Shown here piece by piece: positions 15,008-21,343 of a stretch of DNA of 22,966 bases. Below the pieces are notes generated by a model. The model did not search any database. It worked only from the letters and a program-made list of their open reading frames with translations, and was not told the origin of the DNA. Source of the DNA: an uncultured Pseudomonadota bacterium (lineage in GTDB: Bacteria; Pseudomonadota; Gammaproteobacteria; Xanthomonadales; Ahniellaceae); NCBI GenBank assembly GCA_937996755.1, contig CALKUS010000225.1, forward strand, positions 1 to 22,966, read 5' to 3'. The translations under genes were made by a program, and so were the position numbers. Position 1 is the first letter of the stretch; each line of letters begins with the position of its first letter.

Positions 15008-15688
15008 TCAGCGTGTGACGCGCGCCAGCGCGGCGGCGGCCGCGGCATCGTACCCGCCGCCGGCGGCATGGGCGAAATGCGCCAGGCAGGGCAGGCCGAC
15101 GATACGCGCGATCGTGGCGAGCGCCTCGTCCGCGCGGGCGAGCGAAGGGTCGACGCTGTTCGCGACCCAACCGAAGATGCGGCATCCGTCTTCGTGCACC
15201 GCGCGCAGCGTGAGCAGCGCATGGTTGATGCAGCCGAGCTTCACGCCGACGACGACGAGCACCGGGATGCGCAGCGCACGCACGAGGTCGGCCTGCATGA
15301 GCCGCTCGGACAGCGGCACCGCCCAGCCGCCCACGCCTTCCACGATGCGCCGCTCGTGGCCCGCGGCGAGCGCGTCGTAGGCCGCGAGCAGCGCGCCGAG
15401 CTTCACGTCGACGCCTGCGCTGCGCGCGGCGAGGTGCGGCGACAGCGGCTCCTCGAGCGCGTACGGGTTGCTGAGCGCGTAGTCCGGCAGCGGTTGCGCG
15501 CTCGCGTCGCGCAGCGCGAACGCGTCTTCGCTGCGCCACGCTCCGGTCGCATCGCGCACGCAGCCGCTCGCGACCGGCTTCATGCCGGTGGCGCGCACGC
15601 CCTGCGCGGCGAGCCCGCGCAGCAGCGCCGCGGTCACGTGCGTCTTGCCGATGCCCGTGTCGGTACCGGTCACGAAAACGTCAGGCAT
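15008..15688 (-). CDS. bioD: Dethiobiotin synthetase
   Basis: Cytoplasmic enzyme that closes the ureido ring of 7,8-diaminopelargonate with CO2 and ATP, the penultimate step of biotin synthesis. The 226-residue product shows the P-loop GTDTGIGKT (8-16), the KPVASG motif (37-42) with the active-site lysine, VEGVGGW (116-122) and the SNPYALEEPLSPHLAAR stretch that lines the substrate site. Length is normal. Its start overlaps the 3' end of the TMEM175-like gene by 8 bp, so the two are probably co-transcribed. The other bio genes are not in the window. Confidence 0.95.
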   Translation of the reverse strand: MPDVFVTGTDTGIGKTHVTAALLRGLAAQGVRATGMKPVASGCVRDATGAWRSEDAFALRDASAQPLPDYALSNPYALEEPLSPHLAARSAGVDVKLGALLAAYDALAAGHERRIVEGVGGWAVPLSERLMQADLVRALRIPVLVVVGVKLGCINHALLTLRAVHEDGCRIFGWVANSVDPSLARADEALATIARIVGLPCLAHFAHAAGGGYDAAAAAALARVTR

Positions 15689-16484
15689 CGCGGCTCCGTA
15701 CGCGCCGCCGACGCCGGCGCGGCAGGCGCGGCGGCTCCCGTGCCGGATGCTCGCTGCGCTTCATCTCGAGCGCGAGGCGCGGCCGCGCCCGGCGCTCGAC
15801 GAACATCATCACCACGCCGGTGAGCGACATCAGCGCGTAGACCATCCCGGGCGAGCCCACGAGCCACTCGGGCACCGTCGTGGGCAGCGCGACCGCGACC
15901 ACGGCGGACACGATGCCGAGCGACGCGGCGTACAGCCAGCGCGCGACCTCGCCGCGCGTGTTGACGCGCTCGTCGAGCGACAGCGCGAGCGCATCGCGGC
16001 GGCGCCATGCGTGCGCGTGCAGGGCGACGACCACGAGGCACAACGGCGTCCAGCCGGCCGCGTAGACGAGGAACATCCGGCGCACGTCGTCGAGGCTGGC
16101 GATGCGGAAGCCGGCCGGCAGGCCACCCTGCGTGATCCACGCGAAGAACGACGCGAACAGCATGCGCAGCGGATACACGTACACGAGCACGATCGCGACG
16201 AGCACGAGGCTCAGGAGCACCGCCGTCCCGTCGTCGAGCCCGTAGCGTCGGCTCCAGGTCTGGTGCGACCACCAGAACAGCGCGATGAGCGCGAAGCTCG
16301 CGGCGAACGCCGGCGCACCGAGCAGCGCGACGACGAGCGCGTCCACGCTGTCGGGCAGGGAATCGAACGAGATCACCAGCAGCGTGACCGCGAACGCGAA
16401 TGCGGCGTCCACGAACGCCTCGAGCCGCGTCACCTGGTCGCCACGCTCGCGGAATCCGTCGGGACGCAGTCGCGCACTGGCCAT
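15681..16484 (-). CDS. TMEM175-like (DUF1211) integral membrane protein, putative potassium channel
   Basis: A 267-residue membrane protein. The first helix carries RLEAFVDAAFAFAVTLLVISF (20-40), which fits the TMEM175/DUF1211 signature R-x-E-AF-x-D; in that family helix 1 residues form the gate and selectivity filter of potassium-permeable channels. The usual FSD triad here reads FVD. About six membrane helices can be drawn (about 25-40, 50-70, 85-105, 135-155, 180-200, 210-228). A basic C-terminal tail with RLPRRRRRRVRSRD follows. Channel activity is inferred from the family and is uncertain, because bacterial members are diverse. It is translated just ahead of bioD with an 8-bp overlap and is divergent from the methionine sulfoxide reductase gene. 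Confidence 0.78.
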   Translation of the reverse strand: MASARLRPDGFRERGDQVTRLEAFVDAAFAFAVTLLVISFDSLPDSVDALVVALLGAPAFAASFALIALFWWSHQTWSRRYGLDDGTAVLLSLVLVAIVLVYVYPLRMLFASFFAWITQGGLPAGFRIASLDDVRRMFLVYAAGWTPLCLVVVALHAHAWRRRDALALSLDERVNTRGEVARWLYAASLGIVSAVVAVALPTTVPEWLVGSPGMVYALMSLTGVVMMFVERRARPRLALEMKRSEHPAREPPRLPRRRRRRVRSRDA

Positions 16485-16530
16485 GGCGCGAAGATAGCAA
16501 ACGCGCGGGCTGGCCCAGCGCGCCGCCTGC

Positions 16531-16536
16531 TAGAAT
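16531..16536 (+). promoter_or_regulatory. Putative -10 box for the fRMsr operon (TAGAAT)
   Basis: TAGAAT followed by CCGC lies 27 nt before the ATG at 16563. It matches five of six bases of the sigma-70 -10 consensus and the boxes at 20341-20336 and 3719-3714. The -35 region is poor, as is often the case in GC-rich genomes. Confidence 0.5.
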
Positions 16537-16562
16537 CCGCCGCTCGCCCCGGGGCCGCTGCC

Positions 16563-17054
16563 ATGTTCGCTGCCGCCAAGCTCGAAGCCGACAACAAGAC
16601 CGATCTTTACGCGCAGCTCGTCGACCAGGCGCGCGGGTTGCTAGCGGGTGAGCGCGACCGCGTGGCGAACGCGGCGAATTTCTCGGCGCTCGTGTACGAC
16701 GCGCTGCCCGACCTCAACTGGGCCGGCTTTTATTTCTACGACGGGCGCGAGCTCGTCGTGGGGCCGTTCCAGGGCAAGCCGGCGTGCGTGCGCATCGCGA
16801 TCGGCAAGGGCGTCTGCGGCACGGCCGCGCTCCGCCGCGAGACGCAGCTGGTGCGCGACGTGCACGAGTTTCCCGGCCACATCGCCTGCGACGCCGCGTC
16901 GCGGTCCGAGATCGTCGTCCCGCTCGTGGATGTCTCGGGCGAGCTGATCGGCGTCTGGGACGTCGACAGCCCGCGCCTTGCACGCTTCGACGAGGACGAC
17001 CGCGCCGGCATGGAAGCGCTCGCGGCCGTCTTCGTGGAGTCGATCGCGGCATGA
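16563..17054 (+). CDS. msrC: Free methionine-(R)-sulfoxide reductase (GAF domain)
   Basis: Reduces free L-methionine-(R)-sulfoxide to methionine in the cytoplasm, using thioredoxin. The 163-residue protein is a single GAF domain. The three functional cysteines are Cys75, Cys85 and Cys109, with spacings of 10 and 24 identical to Cys84, Cys94 and Cys118 of the E. coli enzyme. The surrounding motifs GPFQGKPACVRI, GKGVCGTAA and HIACDAASRSEIVVPL are typical. The in-frame open region continues far upstream but the TAGAAT box and family length support the ATG at 16563. Its stop overlaps the ATG of the small downstream ORF (ATGA at 17051-17054). Confidence 0.93.
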   Translation: MFAAAKLEADNKTDLYAQLVDQARGLLAGERDRVANAANFSALVYDALPDLNWAGFYFYDGRELVVGPFQGKPACVRIAIGKGVCGTAALRRETQLVRDVHEFPGHIACDAASRSEIVVPLVDVSGELIGVWDVDSPRLARFDEDDRAGMEALAAVFVESIAA

Positions 17055-17077
17055 CCGACAAGCTGCTCAACATCGGG
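17051..17077 (+). repeat. Direct repeat, upstream copy of the tfoX-like gene start
   Basis: These 27 bases match 17179-17205 at 23 positions. All four differences are third codon positions (ACC/ACG, CTG/CTA, ATC/ATT, GGG/GGA), so both copies encode MTDKLLNIG. Similarity ends sharply after the ninth codon. Confidence 0.85.
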
Positions 17078-17182
17078 CGAGCCGGGGTCTGTCGCGCCAC
17101 TGGCGCGACCCGGCGAGCGCCCGTGCAGGGATGCACGGGCGGGCGCCACGCGCCATGGATGGCTCGGAGCGAGCGCACATGA
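17051..17182 (+). CDS. 43-codon ORF bridging msrC and the tfoX-like gene
   Basis: It starts MTDKLLNIG, the same nine residues as the TfoX-like protein that follows, then runs through the hairpin element as RAGVCRATGATRR and on to SERT. Both ends overlap neighbours as ATGA: 17051-17054 with the msrC stop and 17179-17182 with the tfoX-like start. The frame is offset from the tfoX-like gene by 2. It could be a truncated duplicate of the gene start, a translated spacer that keeps ribosomes coupled across the insertion, or a chance ORF. The residues after position 9 look like translated repeat (Arg/Gly/Ala-rich), not a domain. Confidence 0.4.
   Translation: MTDKLLNIGRAGVCRATGATRRAPVQGCTGGRHAPWMARSERT
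17078..17178 (+). repeat. 101-bp multi-hairpin element inserted at the tfoX-like gene start
   Basis: It consists of consecutive stem-loops: 17091-17099/17101-17109 (9-bp arms, one base between), 17118-17127/17132-17141 (10-bp perfect arms, GGGA loop), 17152-17155/17160-17163 (GCCA-TGGA-TGGC), and 17162-17166/17170-17174 (5-bp arms). The second and third share the A-(G/T)GGA-T loop motif. It is bounded by the 27-bp direct repeats. It is probably a member of a dispersed xanthomonad repeat family, which is recollection and not shown here. Confidence 0.7.
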
Positions 17183-17604
17183 CGGACAAGCTACTCAACA
17201 TTGGACCCAAGAGCGCCGCCTGGCTGCGCCAGGTGGGCGTGCGCACGCACGACGAACTGAAGGCGCTCGGCGCGGTCGGCGTGTTCCTGAAGGTGAAGCG
17301 CGCGGGCTTCCGCCCGAGCCTGAACCTGCTCTACGCGCTCGCCGGCGCGGAGCTCGGCTGCCACTGGACCGAGCTGACGCCCGAGCACAAGCAGGCGATG
17401 GTGCTCGAGGTGAACGCGTACGACGACCAGCAGGCGCTGCTCAAGAAGAAGATCATGCCGGTGCGCGAGATCCGCGTCGCCGAGCCACGCGACGAAGGTG
17501 GCGACTCCATGCCCGCGCCGAACCTGTTCGACGAGCCCGATGCCGGCGAGGCGAACGAGGGCGGTGGCGACGAATCGTCGTCGACGGATCGCAGCGACGA
17601 CTGA
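17179..17604 (+). CDS. TfoX C-terminal-domain protein
   Basis: A 141-residue protein whose first 80 residues match the TfoX C-terminal domain (helix-hairpin-helix-like). The match covers NIGPKSAAWLRQVGV, then RTHDELKALGAVGVFLKVKRAG and SLNLLYALAGAELGCHWTELT, ending near AMVLEVN. The last 45 residues are acidic and low-complexity (EANEGGGDESSSTDRSDD) and likely disordered. TfoX regulates competence in Haemophilus, but proteins with only this domain have no agreed function. The ATG at 17179 follows the ATGA overlap. Its first nine codons use rarer codons (CTA, ATT, GGA) than the upstream duplicate. It lies in one transcription unit with msrC and converges on the LOG-family gene. Confidence 0.85.
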   Translation: MTDKLLNIGPKSAAWLRQVGVRTHDELKALGAVGVFLKVKRAGFRPSLNLLYALAGAELGCHWTELTPEHKQAMVLEVNAYDDQQALLKKKIMPVREIRVAEPRDEGGDSMPAPNLFDEPDAGEANEGGGDESSSTDRSDD

Positions 17605-17617
17605 CGCGGCTCGAAGC

Positions 17618-17640
17618 GTCGCGGCTTCCGCCGCTCCTAC
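17618..17640 (-). repeat. REP/SMAG-like element carrying the stop codon of the LOG-family gene
   Basis: On the minus strand it reads GTAGGAGCG, then GGCGGAAGCC, then GCGAC: a GTAG head, a GCGGC/GCCGC stem with GGAA loop, and a CGCGA-type end like the two REPs at 1329-1536. The TAG in the GTAG head (17639-17637) is the stop codon of the LOG-family gene. It fills the 32-bp gap between two converging genes and may serve as their terminator. Confidence 0.7.
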
Positions 17641-18221
17641 CGAACCGCGGCGAACTTCCGCGCGTCCTCGCTCCAGCGCGGCGTTTCCAGGATCCGCGGC
17701 AGCACTTCCTCGGGCGTGTCCACGCTCGACCACATGGCGCGGTGCTCGGGGTTCATGAAGCGGTCTTCGATGACGCGATCCATGAACTTCACCATCGGCG
17801 TCCAGTAATCGCGCGTGTTCAGCAGCACGATCGGGTTGAAGTAGAGCCCGAGCCGCTTCAGCGTGATCGCCTCGAACAGCTCCTCGAGCGTCCCGCAGCC
17901 GCCCGGCAGCGCGACCACGGCGTCCGAGCCCGTGAGCAGCAGGTGCTTGCGCTCGCGCATGTCCTCGACCACTTCGAGGCTCGCGAGCCCCGGGTGCTGC
18001 CATTCCACTTCCGTCATGAAGCGCGGGATGATGCCGATCACGCGGCCGCCCGCCTCGAGCGCGCCGTCCGCGACCGCCCCCATCGAGCCCATCGCGCCGC
18101 CGCCGTACACGACCGTGGCGTCCGCGCGCGCGAGCAGGTTGCCGAGCCGGCGCGCCGCGGCGTGGTACGCGGGATCGCATTGCGAGCTGGACGCCGCATA
18201 GACGCAGATGCGCAGGCTCAT
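17637..18221 (-). CDS. LOG family protein (TIGR00730), probable nucleotide 5'-monophosphate phosphoribohydrolase
   Basis: Family members hydrolyse the N-glycosidic bond of nucleoside 5'-monophosphates; plant LOG releases active cytokinins, and bacterial homologues act on AMP or related nucleotides. The 194-residue protein has the Rossmann-like fold with VYGGGAMGSMG (38-48), the MRERK motif (88-92) and PGGCGTLEE (106-114), where the Glu and Arg are catalytic. Length is standard. The ATG at 18221 follows a GGTGGG stretch. The true substrate is not deducible. Its stop codon lies in a REP element. It follows the unrecognised gene at 18256-18825 by 34 bp and may share its transcript. Confidence 0.92.
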   Translation of the reverse strand: MSLRICVYAASSSQCDPAYHAAARRLGNLLARADATVVYGGGAMGSMGAVADGALEAGGRVIGIIPRFMTEVEWQHPGLASLEVVEDMRERKHLLLTGSDAVVALPGGCGTLEELFEAITLKRLGLYFNPIVLLNTRDYWTPMVKFMDRVIEDRFMNPEHRAMWSSVDTPEEVLPRILETPRWSEDARKFAAVR

Positions 18222-18255
18222 CGGAAACCCACCATGCTCGGTCGGGACGCGGAGC

Positions 18256-18825
18256 TTACTGCGCGCGCGTGGGCGTGGGTACGAGGATCGCGCCGGCGAA
18301 CGGGTCCTCGCCGACTGCGACCACGGCGCGCGCATCGGCGAGCAGCAGGTCGTGGCGCTCCAGCGGATCGAGCCCCGGCCAGTCGCCGGACAGCCGGCGC
18401 ACCTCGAACAGCACGCGCACGAGCTCGGCGAACGCGCGCGCCAGGTGCGCGTAGAGCGAGGCGAGCGCCGCGCGCAGCTCGCTGCCGAGCTGGTCGTACG
18501 CGCCGCGGCCGACGTCGAGGAAATAGCGCAGCGGCACGTGCCGGCGTCGCGCGAGCTGCGGATACAGGCCGGCGATCAGCAGGCAGCGGTCGCCGACGTC
18601 GCGCAGGCCCTGCTCGCGCACGCGGCCTTCCTCGAGCAGGGCCTCCAGCAGCTCCAGCGCCATGATGCGCTGCACGAGCGGCGCATCGCCGAGATGCCGC
18701 ATCAGCGTGAAGACGAGGTAGCTCTCGAGGTCCTCGTCGAGGCGCGCGTGCGCGCGTTGTGCGGCTTCGCGCACGAGCTCGTGCCACAGGGCGGTCGCGG
18801 AATCACGCGTGACGATCGCTGTCAT
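18256..18825 (-). CDS. Helical protein of unknown function
   Basis: A 189-residue protein that I do not recognise. It is Leu/Ala/Arg/Glu-rich and looks almost wholly alpha-helical. Notable stretches are ESYLVFTLMRHLGDAPL (39-55), LELLEALLEEGRVREQGL, DVGDRCLLIAGLYPQLARRR and GRGAYDQLGSELRAAL. The C-terminus reads DPFAGAILVPTPTRAQ. There is no signal peptide, membrane segment or metal-binding motif. Absence of stops and regular codon bias over the whole length argue that it is real. A TATACT box lies 30 nt upstream of the ATG. It lies 98 bp after glmU and 34 bp before the LOG-family gene on the same strand. Confidence 0.72.
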   Translation of the reverse strand: MTAIVTRDSATALWHELVREAAQRAHARLDEDLESYLVFTLMRHLGDAPLVQRIMALELLEALLEEGRVREQGLRDVGDRCLLIAGLYPQLARRRHVPLRYFLDVGRGAYDQLGSELRAALASLYAHLARAFAELVRVLFEVRRLSGDWPGLDPLERHDLLLADARAVVAVGEDPFAGAILVPTPTRAQ

Positions 18826-18854
18826 GCACAGGGCGGGCAGTGATGCACGCCCCG

Positions 18855-18860
18855 AGTATA
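18855..18860 (-). promoter_or_regulatory. Putative -10 box for the gene at 18256-18825 (TATACT)
   Basis: TATACT on the minus strand matches five of six consensus bases, 30 nt before the ATG at 18825, inside the 98-bp gap after glmU. It suggests that the unknown gene and the LOG-family gene form a unit separate from glmU. Confidence 0.4.
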
Positions 18861-18923
18861 CGAACCGAACGCCGAATGCCCAGTGCGCCCGTCGGCAAAC
18901 CGCGACCGTGGAACCCTTGTCGT

Positions 18924-20303
18924 TCAGGTCTTCTTCGCCGGGCGTTTCCAGCCCGGGATCGTTGCCTGGCGCGCGCGCGCGACGGTGAGCTCGCCGTCGG
19001 GCGCGTTCCTGCTGATCGTCGAGCCGGCACCGATGGTGGCGTCCGCGCCGATCGTCACCGGGGCCACGAGCGACGAGTTGGAGCCGATGAAGGCGCCGTC
19101 GCCGATCCGGGTCAGGAACTTGTTCGCGCCGTCGTAGTTGCAGGTGATCGTGCCGGCGCCGACGTTCACCTTGCTGCCGATCTCGGCGTCGCCCAGGTAG
19201 CTGAGGTGGTTGGCCTTCGAGCCGCGGCCGAGGCGCGCCTTCTTCGTCTCCACGAAATTGCCGACGTGCACGTCGTCCGCGAGCTCGGTGCCGGGCCGCA
19301 GCCGCGCATACGGGCCGATCACGGCGTTCGTGCCGGCGACCGCACCATCGATGTCGCAGTGCGCGTGCACCACCGTTCCTGCGCCGAGCACGACGTCGCG
19401 CAGGCGGCAGAACGGCCCCACCTTCACGCCGTCGCCGAGCACGACGCGGCCCTCCAGCACGACGTCGACGTCGATGGCGACGTCGCGACCGGCCTCGACC
19501 GTGCCGCGCTGGTCGAAGCGCGCGGGATCGGCGATGCGTACGCCGGCGAGCGCCAGCGCGCGCGCGCGGCGCAGTTGCAGGCGTCGCTCGAGCTGCGCGA
19601 GCTGCCACGGGTCGTTCACGCCGTCCGCCTCGCCGCGCTCGCCACAGGGTACGCAGGCGAACGGGCGGCCTTCCGCGGCCGCGAGGCCGAACACGTCGGT
19701 GAGGTAGAACTCCTTCTGCGCATTGTCGTTGCCGACGCGTGCCAGCCACGTCCGCAGGTCCGCCGCCGAAGCGCAGAGGACTCCCGTGTTGACCAGCGTG
19801 GCCATGCGCTGGCTTTCAGTGGCGTCCTTTTCCTCGACGACGGCGCGCACGCGCGCCGCGTCGTCCAGCAGCACGCGACCGTAACCGCGCGGGTCGTCCA
19901 TGCGCTCGGCCAGCATCGCACCGCCGCCGTCGGCTGCGGCCAGCAGCGCGCGCAAGGTCGACTCGGTGATCAACGGCACGTCGCCGTACAACACGAGGAC
20001 GCGCTCGTCGTCGCCGATGCCGGGCAGCGCGGCCGACACCGCATGCCCCGTGCCGAGCTGCTGCGCCTGGCGTGCCCAGTGCAGCCCCGGTTCGCCCGCG
20101 AGTGCCTGCTGCAGCCGATCGCCGCCGTGGCCGTGCACCACCGTGATTGCGTATGCGCCGAGCGCGCGCGCCGTGTCGAGCACGTGGCCCACGAGCGGCT
20201 TGCCGCCGAGCGCGTGGAGCACCTTCGGCAGCGGCGAGCGCATGCGCTTGCCTTCGCCGGCGGCGAGCACGACGACATGGAGGCGTTGCGGGGCGCTGGG
20301 CAT
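18924..20303 (-). CDS. glmU: Bifunctional UDP-N-acetylglucosamine pyrophosphorylase / glucosamine-1-phosphate N-acetyltransferase
   Basis: Makes UDP-GlcNAc for peptidoglycan and lipopolysaccharide: acetylates glucosamine-1-phosphate with acetyl-CoA, then couples GlcNAc-1-P to UTP. The 459-residue length matches E. coli GlmU (456). The N-terminal uridylyltransferase has VVLAAGEGKRM (11-21) with LPKVLH after it and the QQLGTGHAV motif near 80. The C-terminal left-handed beta-helix has hexapeptide repeats (IDVDVVLEGRVVLGDGVKVG), and KANHLSYLGDAEIGSKVNVG carries the catalytic His region. It lies near atpC on the same strand, as in many gammaproteobacteria, but ppk2 is inserted between them in the opposite direction. 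Confidence 0.97.
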   Translation of the reverse strand: MPSAPQRLHVVVLAAGEGKRMRSPLPKVLHALGGKPLVGHVLDTARALGAYAITVVHGHGGDRLQQALAGEPGLHWARQAQQLGTGHAVSAALPGIGDDERVLVLYGDVPLITESTLRALLAAADGGGAMLAERMDDPRGYGRVLLDDAARVRAVVEEKDATESQRMATLVNTGVLCASAADLRTWLARVGNDNAQKEFYLTDVFGLAAAEGRPFACVPCGERGEADGVNDPWQLAQLERRLQLRRARALALAGVRIADPARFDQRGTVEAGRDVAIDVDVVLEGRVVLGDGVKVGPFCRLRDVVLGAGTVVHAHCDIDGAVAGTNAVIGPYARLRPGTELADDVHVGNFVETKKARLGRGSKANHLSYLGDAEIGSKVNVGAGTITCNYDGANKFLTRIGDGAFIGSNSSLVAPVTIGADATIGAGSTISRNAPDGELTVARARQATIPGWKRPAKKT

Positions 20304-20335
20304 TTTCGCTGTCCGGGAAGGGTGAACGCTCGCGC

Positions 20336-20341
20336 ATTCTA
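20336..20341 (-). promoter_or_regulatory. Putative -10 box for glmU (TAGAAT)
   Basis: TAGAATGCGC on the minus strand ends 33 nt before the ATG at 20303, in the 98-bp divergent region shared with ppk2. It is nearly identical to the slt box TAGAATGCGG. Confidence 0.45.
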
Positions 20342-20364
20342 ATTCCGCGCCCGGCGCGCTGCGC

Positions 20365-20370
20365 TAGCAT
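20365..20370 (+). promoter_or_regulatory. Putative -10 box for ppk2 (TAGCAT)
   Basis: TAGCAT is preceded by CGC and lies 32 nt before the ATG at 20402, facing away from the glmU box 24 bp to its left. The -35 is weak. Confidence 0.35.
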
Positions 20371-20401
20371 CGAGGCTCCCGAACGGTGGCGGAGCAGGGA
20401 C

Positions 20402-21331
20402 ATGCCGAAGACGAAGATCCCCTCGAATGGATTGAGCAACCGCTATCGCGTCGACGTCGGCAGCCGCTTCAAGCTGGCATCCGTCGACCCCGGCGACTCC
20501 GGCCCGTTCGTCGGCGAGGCGAAGAAGGAGGCGAGGCGGCAGCTCGGCGAGCACATCGCGCGCATCGACCGCCTGCAGGAGAAGCTGTACGCGCAGAACC
20601 AGTGGGCGTTGCTGCTGGTGTTCCAGGCGATGGACGCGGCCGGCAAGGACAGCGCGATCGAGCACGTGCTCAGCGGCATCAACCCGCAGGGCTGCGAGGT
20701 GCATTCGTTCAAGGCGCCATCGGCCGAGGAGCTCGACCACGATTTCCTCTGGCGCTGCGCGAAGCGCCTGCCGGAGCGCGGCCGCATCGGCGTGTTCAAC
20801 CGTTCGTACTACGAGGAAGTGCTCGTGGTGCGCGTGCATCCCGAATACCTGGGCAAGCAGAACCTGCCGCCGCAGCTGGTCGGGCCGTCGCTGTGGAAGG
20901 AACGCTTCGAGGACATCGCGGCGTACGAGCGCTACCTCGTCCGCAACGGCGTGGCGATCCGCAAGTTCTTCCTGCACGTGTCGAAGGAGGAGCAGAAGCA
21001 GCGCTTCCTCGACCGCCTCGACGAGCCCGCGAAGAACTGGAAATTCGGCATGGCCGACGTCGACGAGCGCCAGCACTTCGACCACTACATGGCCTGCTAC
21101 GAGGACATGATCCGGCATACGGCCACGAAGCAGGCGCCCTGGTACGTCGTGCCGGCCGACCACAAGTGGTTCACGCGGCTGGTCGTCGCCGATGCGATCG
21201 AGCAGGCGCTCGCCGGCATGAAGCTGGAGTTCCCGAAAGTCGGCGCCGGGCAGCGCGAAGCGCTGAAGGCCGCGAAGGCGCGGCTCGAAGCGGAAGGAAA
21301 GGGGGCGGCGAAAACGAAACGGGGCGCCTGA
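20402..21331 (+). CDS. ppk2: Polyphosphate kinase 2 family protein (PPK2)
   Basis: Transfers phosphate between polyphosphate and nucleotides; single-domain PPK2s usually favour making NDP or NTP from polyphosphate. The 309-residue product has the Walker A variant FQAMDAAGKDSAIEHVL (78-84 core DAAGKDS), the Walker B region FNRSYYEEVLVVRVHPE (132-148) and the lid with NWKFGMAD. The Lys/Ala-rich C-terminal tail extends past the core. Sequence style resembles the class III/PPK2_rel group that phosphorylates both AMP and ADP, but the class needs alignment. It stands alone on the plus strand between glmU and atpC. The stop codon forms the loop of the terminator shared with atpC. Confidence 0.93.
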   Translation: MPKTKIPSNGLSNRYRVDVGSRFKLASVDPGDSGPFVGEAKKEARRQLGEHIARIDRLQEKLYAQNQWALLLVFQAMDAAGKDSAIEHVLSGINPQGCEVHSFKAPSAEELDHDFLWRCAKRLPERGRIGVFNRSYYEEVLVVRVHPEYLGKQNLPPQLVGPSLWKERFEDIAAYERYLVRNGVAIRKFFLHVSKEEQKQRFLDRLDEPAKNWKFGMADVDERQHFDHYMACYEDMIRHTATKQAPWYVVPADHKWFTRLVVADAIEQALAGMKLEFPKVGAGQREALKAAKARLEAEGKGAAKTKRGA

Positions 21332-21341
21332 GCGCCCCGTT
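21318..21341. terminator. Intrinsic terminator between ppk2 and atpC
   Basis: A perfect 10-bp stem (21318-21327 with 21332-21341) around a four-base loop CTGA. On the minus strand it begins 2 bases after the atpC stop and is followed by GTTTCGTTTTC, a T-rich tail, so it should end the atp operon. On the plus strand the loop contains the ppk2 stop codon and the T run is absent, so termination in that direction may be weaker. Confidence 0.75.
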
Positions 21342-21343
21342 CG

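Noticed and set aside
15582..16562. N-terminal extension of the methionine sulfoxide reductase frame
   Set aside because: It lies antisense to the TMEM175-like gene; family length and the TAGAAT box support the start at 16563.
16978..17178. Fusion of the tfoX-like frame upstream into msrC
   Set aside because: The in-frame extension runs through msrC in another frame and through the hairpin element; the family begins at the ATG at 17179.
17051..17205. Classical transposon target-site duplication
   Set aside because: A 27-bp duplication with four silent differences is longer and more diverged than typical target duplications, and the 101-bp insert has no terminal inverted repeats, so the mechanism is left open.
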